Assembly (NCBI RefSeq): GCF_000499845.2 | Contig: NC_023749.2 | Coordinates: forward strand, 26,831,621-26,895,620 | Source: Phaseolus vulgaris | Taxonomy: Eukaryota; Streptophyta; Magnoliopsida; Fabales; Fabaceae | Direction of reading: 5' to 3' | Length of the DNA: 64,000 bases | Part shown: piece after piece, positions 9,050 through 19,993 of the stretch | Numbering within the stretch: position 1 is the first letter of the stretch | How the letters are laid out: every line of letters starts with the position of its first letter | The notes under the pieces: model-generated | Databases searched by the model: none | The model's input: the letters and a program-made list of their open reading frames with translations, nothing else | Told to the model about the DNA's origin: nothing | Made by a program: the position numbers and the translations under genes

Positions 9050-12000
9050 ATGGCTCATTTCTCTAGTGGAGAGTCCTCCAAACCATGCTCACCACAAAAG
9101 GCAGCCCTTTATGAGGACTTAAAGAATGCCAAGCAATCCAATGCTCACTATCTTGAGGTGATAAGGAAGATGGAAGCACGGCTCCAAAGTTTGGAGTTAA
9201 ACCGAGAAGAAATGCATCAAAACCGTGAGAGAAAAACTCCTCCTCCTAGTCGGCATTCTTCAAGGCACTCCCATGGTTATTATGAAGATAATCCAAGGCC
9301 AAGACATCATCACCATGAAGAGAGGTGCCAACATGTGGCTGGCCCTTGTTCTCCAAATGTAAAACTTCCTAGTTTTAGTGGTGAAAGTGATCCCAATGTA
9401 TAGTTAGGATGGGAGGCTAAGGTGGACCAAATTTTTTATGTAAATGGGGTTAGGGATGCGCATAGGGTTAAGTTAGCTTCTTTAGAATTTTTGGACTATG
9501 CCATGCAATGGTGGCATCAATACCTCATGGACATTGACCTAGACAAGAGGCCGCCCGTGGTCTCTTGGAACGATTTGAAAGCATGTTTACGCGCTAGATT
9601 CGTACCCCCACACTTTAGGAAAGACCTTATGTTGAAACTCCAACGGTTTCATCAAGGTGCGCTAAGTGTGGATGATTACTTTAAACAACTAGACACGCTT
9701 TTAATTCGAGTTAATATGGATGAGAGTGAGGAGGCTAAGATAGCTAGATTTGTGAGTGGACTTCGAAGGGATATTCAAGACGTGGTAGAGTTACAAGAAT
9801 ATTCTTCTTTGGAAAATGTGGTGCACCTTGCTAGCAAAATTGAAAATCAACTTGCAAGGAAAAATGCTTTCAAAAATTCTTCTAAAGATAACTACTACCA
9901 CTCTTCTTGGAAAAATAAAAACTCTTTTTCAAACATCCCTTCTAAGGACTCTACTTTCAAACCTAGAGAGTCTAAGCCTTCCACTTCCAATGCTAGGCCT
10001 AAATCACCACTAAAATCGTCTAGTAAGAAGTGTTTTAAATGTTTAAGCTATGGACATATTGCTTCTAATTGCCCTACTAAACAAACTATGTATATGCATG
10101 ATGGGGTAGATAGTAGTGAGCATGGGTCCGAATCTTCTAGACATTCCTCACCTTCTAGATCCCCAAGTGAGAGTGAAAGTGAAAACCCACATGACGGTGA
10201 CCTATTAGTAATAAGACGCATGCTTGGACAAGTGTTAAAACCTTTTGATGAAACTCAAAGAGAAAATATTTTTCATTCAAGGTGTCTTATTAATGATAGA
10301 GTTTGCTCTTTGATTGTGGATGGGGGAGTTGTGCAAATGTGGCAAGCACAAGAGTAGTAGACAAACTTGGATTGCCTACCATCTCTCATGACAAGCCCTA
10401 CAAGTTACAATGGTTGAGTGAGGTGGGTGAGATAGTGGTGAACAAACAAGTCCTCATTACATTTTCCATTGGCAAATATAAAGATGAGGTCTTGTGTGAT
10501 GTTGTTCCAATGGAAGCTACTCATATCCTTTTAGGTAGGCCATGGCAATTTGATAGAAAAATTTTCATGATGGCTTTACCAACAAAATTTCTTTTAACTT
10601 CCATGGACACAAAGTCATTCTCAAGTCTCTCTCTCCAAAGGAGGTACATGAGGACCAAGTCAAAATGAGAGAAAAGAGAGAGAAAGAAAAAGAAATTAAA
10701 AATTCCAAGAGAAGCCTTCTCATATCTTCCCAACAAGTTCAAAAGGTAATAGTTACTCACAAGCCTATTTTTTTAGCTATTCCTAGACCTATTGAATATG
10801 AGTCGGCTAAGGATAGTCCCACATGTTTGGACCATTTGGCAAAGGAATATGAAGATGTGTTTCAAGATCCTCCTAAAGGCTTACCACCTCTAAGAGGGAT
10901 TGAACACCAAATAGACTTCATGTCCGGGGTTTCTTTACCAAATCGCCCTGCATATAGGACCAATCCCCAAGAGACCAAAGAAATTCAAAGACAAGTTGAG
11001 GATTTATTAGCTAAGGGGTGGGTACAAGATAGCATGAGCCCATGTGCTATGCCTGTCATACTTGTCCCTAAAAAGGATGGGACAAGGAGGATGTGTACGA
11101 ATTGTCGCGCTATAAATAACATCACCATCAAATATAGGCATCCCATTCCTAGGTTAGATGACTTGTTGGATGAATTACATGGGTCTAAAATATTTTCCAA
11201 AATTGATCTTAAGAGTGGTTACAATCAAATTCGAATTAAACATGGTGATGAATGGAAAACCGCTTTTAAGACCAAATTTGGTTTATATGAGTGGTTGGTC
11301 ATGCCTTTTGGCTTGACTAATGCTCCTAGTACCTTCATGCGACTCGTGCATCATGTTTTAAGAGCATTCATTGGTAAGTTTGTTGTGGTTTACTTTGATG
11401 ATATTCTTATATATAGCTTGTCCTTAGAAGATCATGAGTCCCATGTTAGACAAGTTCTAGAAACCCTTAGGAAGGAGAAATTGTATGCTAACCATGCTAA
11501 AAGTTTCTTTGCATTAGATCATATAGACTTCCTATGGTTTGTGGTTAGTCATAAAGGGGTGCATGTAGATCAAACAAAAGTTGCAGCAATTCAACATTGG
11601 CCTACACCCACCAATGTCAATGAAGTACGAAGTTTTCATGGACTTGCTAGTTTTTATAGGCGGTTTGTGAAAGACTTTAGTACAATTGCCACACCTTTAA
11701 ATGCCATAGTAAAGAAGGATGTGGTTTTTAAGTGGGGACAAGAGCAAGAAAACGCTTTTCAAACTTTGAAGGATAAATTAACTAAAGCCCCCATTCTAGC
11801 CCTTCCTAACTTTGCTAAGACATTTGAAATAGAGTGTGATGCCTCTAATATAGGCATTGGGGCTGTCCTCCTTCAAGAAGGACACCCCATCGCTTATTTT
11901 AGTGAGAAACTCAAAGGGAGTCATCTCAATTACTCCACTTATGATAAAGAACTTTATGCTCTTGTTAGAGCTTTGCAAAATTGGCAACATTATCTTTTTC

Positions 12001-13601
12001 CAAAGGAATTTGTGATTCATAGTGATCATGAGTCCCTTAAATATTTGAAAAGCCAAAGCAAGCTTAATAAGAGACATGCTAAGTGGGTGGATTTTATTGA
12101 GCAATTTCCTTATGTGATCAAACATAAACAAGGTAAAATTAATGTGGTGGCCGATGCTCTTTCACGAAGATATACCTTGTTAAATGTTTTGAATGTTCAA
12201 TATTTAGGTTTTGATCACATAAAGGAACTTTATCATGATGACTTAGATTTCTCTCTAATCTATCAAGAGTGTTCCAAGGGAGGTCACAAAGACTTTTTCT
12301 TACATAATGGTTTTCTTTTCAAAGGAAAAAGACTTTGTGTTCCCCAAGGATCCATTAGACAATCTCTTGTTAGAGAGGCTCATGAGGGTGGGCTTATGGG
12401 ACATTTTGGGGTAGCTAAGACCTTAGAAACATTGCATGAACATTTCTTTTGGCCTCACATGCGCAAATCCGTACATACCTTCTGTGATAGATGTATAGCA
12501 TGTAGGAAGGCTAAATCTAAGGTCCAACCCCATGGTTTATATACCCCTCTTCCTATCCCTACAATGCCTTGGGTTGATATTTCTATGGATTTTATCTTAG
12601 GACTACCCAAGACATCGAAGGGAAAGGATTCCATCTTTGTGGTAGTGGACCGTTTTTCTAAAATGGCTCATTTTATTCCATGCCACAAAGTGGATGATGC
12701 ATGCCATATTGCAAATCTCTTCTTCAAGGAAGTTGTTCGTTTGCATGGACTTCCTAGAAGTATAGTATCTGATAGGGATTCTAAGTTCTTAAGTCACTTT
12801 TGGCGGACCTTATGGGGGAAACTTGGCACCAAACTTTTGTTTTCTACTACTTGCCACCCCCAAACTGATGGTCAAACCGAAGTGGTTAATAGAACTTTGG
12901 GTCAATTATTGAGATGCTTTATTTCCGGGAATCCAAGGGCTTGGGAGGATTTAGTACCTCATGTTGAATTTGCCTATAATAGAGTAGTGAATTCCACCAC
13001 TAACCATTCTCCTTTTGAGGTTGTTTATGGGTTTAATCCCCTCACACCTCTAGATCTTCTTCCCATTCCTGTACTTGATGAGGTTCTATGCAAAGACGGT
13101 TTTGAAAAGGCATCTTTTGTTAAAGATTTGCATAACCGCATCAAGTTACAAATTGAGAAGAAAGTTTGTAAGTATGATGACACTGCCAAACAAAGGAGAA
13201 AGGCATTAATCTTTGAGCCCGGTGATTGGGTTTGGCTTCATTTGAGAAAGGATAGATTTCCTTCTCTAAGGAAGTCCAAACTTATGCCTCGTCGTGATGG
13301 CCCTTTCCAAGTCATCAAGACGATTAATGATAATCTCTATGAGTTAGATATGCCCTCTACTTATCTTGGTAGTAATTCTTTCAATGTTAATGATCTCACT
13401 CCTTTTGCTGCAGGTTTTCCAAATTCGTGGACGAATTCTCTCCAACCCGAGGAGTATGATGGAAACCAAGTAGAGGATGCTCAAGCCCATGAAGCCCAAG
13501 CCCAACAAGGGGCCCAAGCCCAACGAATTACTAGGAGCATGGCAAGAGCTTTGGGACAAGAGAATAATAAAATGGCTCTTCTTATTTCTTTGGTAGAATA
13601 G
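9050..13601 (+). pseudogene. gag-pol: Chromovirus gag-pol of C, damaged
   Basis: This is the polyprotein of a chromovirus. Gag begins at 9050 (MAHFSSGES) and is broken at 9401-9403, where the conserved Tyr of NVYLDWE has become TAG; it then continues in the same frame through a zinc knuckle (CFKCLSYGHIASNC). A lost G in a G run near 10322 shifts the frame inside the protease (DGGSCAN in relatives), and a second one-base loss near 10567 shifts it again after GRPWQFDR. From 10665 the remaining 978 codons are open: RT with YFDDILIYS, RNase H with ECDASN and HSDHES, integrase with a zinc-binding N-terminus ([19 protein letters not shown]), DD35E residues in [15 protein letters not shown] and [10 protein letters not shown], and a GPF-type C-terminus. 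There is no classical chromodomain. The stop lies 145 bp inside the 3' LTR. Confidence 0.9.
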
Positions 13602-14362
13602 GGGTGTGGATGTAATAAAAAGGTGTAAGTAGTAAGGGAGTCTAGGGGGGAGTGTAGATAGGAGCTTAGGGGGTGCCAATCTAGGAAGGAAAGTCACACT
13701 TCCTTCATTATCTAGATTGGCGCCGAATTTCATTGCATTTGTATGCCATTTAGCTTGCATTTTCAGCACCTCATAGGCTATAAATAAGGTGCTTCTCTTT
13801 GTATTTTTCAGATTGGAATTTTATAGTAGAGAGACTATACTCAAATTTGGTGAGAATTTGTGAGTTTAGAGTCTTCTTCTTCTTTGCCTTATCTTGTGAG
13901 CTATGGTGAGCTTCAAGTGGTGGCACTCCATCACTTATCTTGGTTCAAGGTTCCAAGTGGCGTGAATGGCTTCCTCCAATTCTCAAAATCCAGCAAGCAA
14001 CTTCCTATAAGTGTTCTTCTTCCTTTCCTTCAATTTTCCATTCGGTAGTTGTAATTCCTAGTGTTCTTCCTTCATTTTCTACCGTTTACATTTACTTTTC
14101 CAGCTTTGTTATTTGTTTCTTTTCGGTTCAGTAGCTAGCTTTTCAATTTTGTCCAGTTTTTAATTCTTGTTCTTCATTCCTTGTGTTTGATTCAATTTGA
14201 CAATACATGGACTTCCATATGAGTCTTGGTTGGTGCTAAGTTTTGGTGAGTTCTTGAATTAGAACATTGATCCAATTCTAAAGTAAAGTGCCTTTCAAAT
14301 CCAGCTCAAGTTGCTCCTAAGAATGTCAAGAATCATGTGTTCTTGTAGTTACATTCACATCA
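13457..14362 (+). repeat. C 3' LTR
   Basis: This 906-bp LTR runs TGATGGAAAC to TTCACATCA. The purine stretch CCGAGGAGTA precedes it. A TATAAATAAG box lies at 13779-13788. The first 145 bp also encode the polyprotein tail, ending in an Ile-Thr-Arg-Ser-containing motif ([12 protein letters not shown]) that A shares. Confidence 0.88.
13779..13788 (+). promoter_or_regulatory. LTR TATA box of C
   Basis: TATAAATAAG follows GGC, in the same context as TATAAATAG in the A and B LTRs (minus strand 27178-27186, 19577-19585 and 6175-6183). Confidence 0.6.
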
Positions 14363-15869
14363 CTAGGCAGCAGAATGCCAGAGCTGACCTGCTTGCCAAG
14401 CTGGCCAGCTCAGGCAAGGGGGGAAGACAGAGGACTGTAATACAAGAGACCCTCAAAACGCCGCGAAAGTTTGTTGCAGACAACAGGGTGGACGTTCTTC
14501 ACGTTAGTACAACAAGAGGAAAACCAAGGAAACATCGCTCTTTGAGTCAAGATACGGCGAGGGCACCCTACATCAGTACCTACGCAACCTTGTCGGAAGA
14601 AGAGAAGGGTGAACAGGTATGCGCGTTGGAGGAAGGCAACACTTGGATGTCCCCTTATAGGCGTTACCTCGCAGATGGGATCCTCCCAGCGGAACCAGAA
14701 GAAGGCAAGAAGATCAAGAGGAACGCCACAAGGTACACCTTAGTGGATGGGATATTATTCAGACACGGGTTTACGCACCCTATCTTGACGTGTGTCAGTG
14801 GCGACGAGTGCATCAGGATAATGGCTGAGCTCCACGAAGGTATTTGTGGGAGCCACGTGGGAGGAAGGTCCTTGGCATCCAAGGTAATACGTGCAGGGTT
14901 TTTCTGGCCAACAGTAAGAGAGGACTGCGTACGATACGCCCAGAGGTGCAAGTAGTGTCAGATGCACGCTGATTGGCACAAGGCGCCGCTAGAAGAACTG
15001 AGATCCATACACAGCCCGTGGCCTTTCCATACTTGGGGTATTGATATCCTAGGTCCATTCCCATTGGCGATAAGGCAGATGAAGTACTTAATCTTTTCCA
15101 TCGAATACTTCACCAAGTGGATAGAGGCAGAACCAGTGGCACAGATCACTGCGCACAAGGTACAGCATTTCGTTTGGAAGAACATTGTGTGTCGTTTTGG
15201 GGTGCCAAGGCGTCTCATTTCAGATAATGGCACCCAATTCGCGAGCCAACAATTGGGGAAGCTATGTACAGAAGTAGGAATCAAGTAGGAGTTCGCATCA
15301 GTCGAACCCCCCAGACAAATGGGCAGGTCGAATCAGCAAACAGAGTTTTGTTGAGGGGGTTGAAACGCATATTAGAGAAAGCTAAAGGGGCGTGGGCAGA
15401 AGAAGTACCAAGGATTATATGGGCTTACCACACCACGCCCCCATCCTCCACCATGGAGACGCCTTTCAGCTTAGCGTATGGATCAGATGCCATGATCCTA
15501 GTAGAGATCCACGAGAGCTCGCCTCATTTCCTAGGCTTCGTGGCAGAAGAGTCCAACAAAGAAAGGAAGGTGAACTTAGATCTGATAGACGAAGCCAGAG
15601 AAGAGGCAAATATCAAAGTCGAGGCCGTGAAAAGAAGAGTGGAGCGTCAGTACAACTCTAAGGTGAAGTTGCGACAGTTCCAGGTTGGTGACCTGGTCAT
15701 GAGGAGGGCTCACCCGTACGAGTTAGAAAACAAGTTGTCTCCCAAGTGGACTGGACCGTTCAGATTAACCAAAGCTAAGGGGAATGGTTCGTATAAGTTA
15801 GAGACTCTAGAAGGAGGCCCCATCCCACGTAGTTGGAATGCGGTGAATTTAAAGTTTTATTTCAGTTGA
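14363..15869 (+). pseudogene. pol: Tat pol 3' part of D (aRNase H end and integrase)
   Basis: The segment starts at the insertion point of C within the archaeal-type RNase H (NARADLLAKLASSGKGG) and continues through the variable linker into integrase. Visible integrase parts are the N-terminal zinc region (LHEGICGSHVGGRS, FFWPTVRED), the first catalytic Asp in WGIDILGPFP, the second in SDNGTQF, the Glu in GQVESANR and the C-terminal LSPKWTGPFR module. Two in-frame TAG codons (14953-14955 and 15286-15288) replace Gln codons present in G, and one C is missing from a C run near 15312, shifting the frame. The end at 15869 (NLKFYFS) matches E and H2. It cannot make active integrase without readthrough and frameshifting. 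Confidence 0.88.
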
Positions 15870-15879
15870 AACTTTGTAA

Positions 15880-15934
15880 AGGGGACACTCTTTTTCCCTC
15901 TCGGGGGTTTTTTAACGAGGTCATCCAAATAAAG
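15880..15934 (+). other. Conserved post-pol block with hairpin and AATAAA (D)
   Basis: Just after the pol stop lies GGGGACACTC, a T run, CCCT-CTCG-GGGG, a second T run and CCAAATAAAG. The same block follows pol in E (34932-34984), G (48101-48154) and H2 (60929-60982, minus). It could be a 3'-end or RNA-structure signal for the gag-pol transcript. Confidence 0.6.
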
Positions 15935-16004
15935 AAAAGAAAATTTTAAGATATTCTTGCCTTAGTTTTCCCTTTTCATGTAAGATCAAAGGAACAAAGC
16001 CAAA

Positions 16005-16145
16005 GATAAGGCGTCGCCAAGACAAGGCGTCGCCAAGACAAGGCGTCGCCAAGATAAGGCATCGCCAAGATGAAGCGTCGCCAAGATGAAGCGTTGCCAA
16101 GATGAGGTGTCGCCAAGAGGAGGCGTCGCCAAAAGAATGCGACGC
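16005..16145 (+). repeat. GGCGTCGCC dyad cluster in D
   Basis: About nine imperfect copies of a 15-16-bp unit around GGCGTCGCCAAG occur in tandem. The core is an inverted repeat (GGCG-T-CGCC), and copies differ mainly outside the core. The reverse complement forms similar clusters in the H-type LTRs and beside H2 pol. Confidence 0.8.
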
Positions 16146-16194
16146 CAGACGAAGAGGCGGAGGTCAGACGCAAAGCAAGATAACAGGTATGTGG

Positions 16195-16512
16195 AGTATA
16201 AGTTAAAAATTCGGGCACCTAGTCCTTGAGCAGGGGTTAAAGGATTCCTTCGGGACGCCCCCTCCTCAAGTATGAATAGCTAGCCTCGGTACTAGATATT
16301 AGTATAAGTTAAAAATCCGGTTGCCTAGTCCTTGAGCAGGGGTTAAGGAATTCCTTCGGAACGCCCCCTCCTCAAGTATGAATAGCTAGCCCCGGTACCA
16401 GATGCCAGTGTAAGTTAAAAATTCGGGTGTCTAGTCCTTGAGCAGGGGTTAGGGGATTCCTTCGGGACGCCCCCTCCTCAGGTATGAATAGCTAGCCCCG
16501 GTGTCTAGTGTT
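16195..16512 (+). repeat. Three tandem 106-bp units with nested hairpins (D)
   Basis: Units start at 16195, 16301 and 16407. Each begins AGTRTAAGTTAAAAAT and contains CCTTGAG...CTCAAG (or CTCAGG) arms, then GGGG...CCCC arms, and at the tip TCC-TTCG-GGA, a UUCG tetraloop if transcribed. Confidence 0.85.
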
Positions 16513-16748
16513 TTAGACACCCTGAGGATGATACGGCGCTGCCTTAGTAGGCCTCTCCTCAGGTGTGGGCACCAAACGCAAAGAGATAAGGGCTAAGTTG
16601 CCCTGGTGTTTTAGACACTCCATGGACGATACAGTGCTGATTGTGTAGGCCTCTCCATGGGCGTGGGCACCAGAACACGACTTTTAGCCCAAGTGTCTAG
16701 ATACGCTCAGGACACCCAGAACAGGTCTCTCCTCGAGCATGGGAACCC
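16513..16748 (+). other. Three hairpin units with covarying stems (D)
   Basis: Hairpin 1 has arms CCTGAGGA (16521-16528) and TCCTCAGG (16556-16563). Hairpin 2 has CCATGGA (16620-16626) and TCCATGG (16654-16660). Hairpin 3 has GCTCAGGA (16705-16712) and TCCTCGAGC (16730-16738), the last with one bulged C. Units 1 and 2 share flanks (TTTTAGACAC, GTGGGCACC) and 27-nt loops, but their stem sequences differ and still pair. Confidence 0.75.
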
Positions 16749-17140
16749 AGTGCAGGCAACGTTAATTCCTCCTTCGCCTTGTTGGGCAATGGAGGAGCAA
16801 GCGACGCCTTCATAAGGAAGACTCCTCGCATAGGCGAAGGCCAAACGAGGTGCAGGGTGGAAGGGCCAAGAGAGGGATGTACTTCACACCTTAAAAAGAA
16901 AAGCAAGAGGGCATGCTACCTAGAGAATTAAAGGCAACAAAGAAATGTTTCGAAAGCCAGTACCAGTTAAGCCTTTGAAGAAGGGAAGAAAACAGAGACA
17001 GATAAAGTGCAAGCAGAATTGAAAGCAGATAACATTTAAGCAAGTTCAAAAAAGTTATAATTACAAGCCAGGTTCGTGATAATTACAAGTTAAGCAAAGA
17101 AGTAATTATTAAATGATTCTATCAAGGCACAGAGCATAAG
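16749..17140 (+). other. D spacer before antisense gene end
   Basis: This is noncoding sequence, A-rich from 16870 onward. It would form the 3' untranslated end of the antisense gene. I see no further repeat or gene. Confidence 0.6.
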
Positions 17141-18396
17141 CTATTCATCAGGACCCTCCAAAGGCACAATTTCCCCATCAACCACCTCGTTCAGAGGGCT
17201 GCACTTGGAGACATCGATGCTTGGGTTGGCACAAGCTGCTTGGACTAGAGCCTCCGCGAACCCAGCGGCGGCCTCCTCGACCAGTTTCTCCTCAGCAACC
17301 TTGAAGTTGGCAGCTTGAGCGGTCATCTCTTGGTCCTTGGAGGCCAAGGCAGCCATTAACTCTTGAACCTTGGTCTGGAGGGTGGCATTTTCAGTGGCTA
17401 ACCGGGCGCATTCGTCAGTCTTTGACTCGAGCACAACCTCAGTTCTCCCCAGCGTCTGCTCCCGATCCACACACTGGTCCTCAAGCTTCTTTTGCTGCGC
17501 CTTGGAGGTTTCCACTACCGCCTCAAGATCAGCAATCTTTGTCCGAAGGGGGACCACCTGATTGAGAAGATCAGCGTTAGCTTGAGCCACCTCATGTAAC
17601 CGTTTGTTGGCCTCCTCCTTTGTCTTTTGAGCCACCCTCAGTGAGGTCTTGTACGCGTCCTCTTGACGCCCCCAGTGGGTGGCTAGCCTCTCCTTCTCGT
17701 CCTTTAGGGAGGCAACTTCCTTCTCCAATGCTTGGAAGGCAGAGGCTTGGACAGCCTTAGCCCTGGCCTGCGTGTCCCAGGAGTGGGCGCAAGACATGAA
17801 GGCGCCCATGTAGTAATATAGACTCTCCCTCTGGGGCCCTTCAGCTTGGTCACGTGGGGACGCCCTACTCAAGAAACCCTTCAATGAATCTTGCATGGGA
17901 AGAGGGAGTTCTGGGGCAGGTGGAGGAACACCTGTGGGCTCAGCTTCAACTCCTCCCTCCAGATTTATTGGTTGAGAAGGAGAGGTGGCACTCAGAGGGT
18001 CCTCCCTCAAAGACTCAGCCCCATGGGAGGAAGAGGTAGCAGAAGTGACTGACTAAGGGGCACGTTGAGTTCTTTGTCGCTTGAAGACTTGCCCCTCAGC
18101 GGAGTCTTCATCATCAGAAACTACCTCCACTACCCTCTTTCCCTTGTCAAGGGGAGTTGAGGAAGCACCAGCCTCGACCAGCGCAAGAGGCATGGCCGCA
18201 ATAGGTGGTGGAGAGCTCGGAGGCGGATTGGTAGAAGGTTGGACTGAGGGAGTTGATGGTGTTGTGGCAGATTGAACATGGGGGTTGGGAGAAGATGGGG
18301 GGCCAGCGGAGGTTGGTAGGGGGGATGCCGAAGCCCCGTCTTTGGACTTCAGCACCTGAGCCAGTCGCAACCGTCGTTGCCTATCCATCTTAGAAT
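17141..18396 (-). pseudogene. aORF2 of D: antisense coiled-coil protein, one stop
   Basis: This is the second exon of the antisense gene. Exon 2 begins after the acceptor GGTGCAG at 18397-18398 and reads DSKMDRQRRLRLAQVLKSKDG. It continues with a Pro/Ser-rich region, then KGKRVVEVVSDDEDS followed by KRQR (a SUMO-interaction-like motif next to a basic patch), then a long coiled coil and the C-terminal EVVDGEIVPLE. One in-frame TAA at 18053-18055 follows RTQRAP; the frame is the same on both sides, so only one substitution separates it from an open gene. Related exons are in E, G and H1. The family is known as an extra antisense reading frame in Tat elements, and its function is unknown. The coiled coil suggests a structural or partner-binding role. 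Confidence 0.75.
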
Positions 18397-18530
18397 CTGC
18401 ACCAAGAAGACAAACATAGTAGAGGTTAGGCACAAGCTAAAGTTGAGACACAAAAGAGCAGATAAATCATGCATCAAGCAAGAATCCAACAGAAGCAGGG
18501 AATAAAAGGTTATGGGGGAAGCTTTCATAC
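18397..18530 (-). other. Predicted intron of the D antisense gene
   Basis: The donor CATAA|GTATGA is at 18530 and the acceptor TTGGTGCAG is at 18398, giving 134 nt. It falls at the same phase-1 position (after the Ile of QYI) as in E, G and H1. Confidence 0.65.
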
Positions 18531-18965
18531 TTATGTATTGTGCTAGAGCTTCAACGTTGTACTCTAGACTTATCAGGGTGGCGGTGTCAAAGCCCCCCAC
18601 GCTAGTCAGAACTTGACAAGCCTCTCCATCGTTCGAGGGCAATTCGTCCAGCGACTTGGGCTTCACGGTCTTTACCTCCTTCACCCAGTACAAAGGAAAG
18701 CCGTCAAGAGCGGAGGGGTCGTAGTCGGAGCAACAAACCTTGAAGAATTTGCCTTTCCACCCCTTGAAGGATTGCTGGAATAGAGTCAGGAGGACCCTTC
18801 CAAGGATATTGCTGAGACTCACCCAAAGGCTCTTCCCCTGTTTCTTCACTTCGAAGAAATGTAGGAAGATGTCGACAGAGGGTGCGCACCCGAAGAACCC
18901 ACAAAATACGCCAAAGGCCTTGACGAAGGCCCAGCCGTTGGGGTGGAGCTGGGTTGGGGCAATGT

Positions 18966-19993
18966 TGATGTGATTCCACTAGCCACATAGAGAAAGGTTC
19001 TTGACCTTCTTAGGAATCACCTTGAGTTGGACAATATAGAGGCACTTTCCTTAGAGTTGGATCATTGTTCTAAGACAAGAACTCACCAAAAACTAGTACC
19101 AAATCCCAAACTCATTAGGATGCTCCAATTATAGTCAAATTGAACCGAACAAAAAGGCACAAAAACTAAACAAACTGAATTTGAAAGCTGGAAAGTAAAT
19201 TGAACCGAACAAAAGCTGGAAAAAGAAGAGAATAAGATGTAGAACAGCAAAGAACAAAAAGAACCGAAGCTACACACATTAAATCTGAAAATGCCGAACC
19301 AAAAAAAACAACAAGGAACAAGCTAAGACATGGAATTAACAAAGAAGGAAGGAAGGAGAGAAGAAATGCTCATGAAGATGGAAGGATGTTGGATGATCTC
19401 GCCACTAGAAGTGTGGAATGCTCCTAGATGAGAGTGATGCCGCAACTTGAGGACTCCAATGATCCATCAAGATAAGACTAGAGAAGAAGGCTCCAAAAGC
19501 TCTCCAAAGTTGACTCAAAATTTGAGTAGAGTTTTCTTAGATTAATTCCAATCTCAATTTTACAAGGAGGGCACCTCTATTTATAGCCTAAGGTGCTGAA
19601 AAATAAAGCTAAGAGAATTCAAAATTCCCTCCTAAAAACTATTCAAAACCGGCGCCTATTCCATGCATGAGGAAGGTGTGACTCCTTCCTTCACTTTGGC
19701 ACCTCCTATTCTACTCCTACACCTATCTACTAATACACCCCCCTAAAGCTCCTAGCTAAAGCCTAAAAGATGCTAAAACAAAAGAGGTTTCTAATGTTTC
19801 CCTCTAAGCACCTTCAACTAAAGAAATTACAAACAGAGAAAATAAATGTCCTCTAGCTCCCAAAGCTTTGAACATGATTCTTGTAATCCTTTGAGGTGGA
19901 CTTTGACCTCCATGGGCGTCTTCTATTTGTGCCTCCACCTCCTCTTGATCTTGTTGATTGGCCTCCATGTCCTCTTGAGCTTGATCTCCATCA
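18966..19993 (-). repeat. A 3' LTR
   Basis: TGATGGAGATC (19993) to CACATCA (18966) on the minus strand, 1028 bp, with a TATAAATAG box at 19577-19585. The first 190 bp also encode the end of the polyprotein. Confidence 0.95.

Larger units (their letters stand above)
6614..14362 (+). mobile_element. C: chromovirus, 5' LTR outside, 3' LTR present
   Basis: This plus-strand chromovirus consists of a leader (6614-9049, interrupted by B to the left and by a solo LTR), a damaged gag-pol (9050-13601) and a 3' LTR (13457-14362). It is inserted in the archaeal-type RNase H region of D. D resumes at 14363, and ctagg (14363-14367) is the expected right-hand target duplication. The left end of C is beyond T1 and outside the window. 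Confidence 0.85.

Noticed and set aside
16195..16512. Regular repeats that could suggest a CRISPR array
   Set aside because: Units are contiguous 106-bp tandem copies without unique spacers, in a plant retrotransposon. The same applies to the 46-bp array at 48280.
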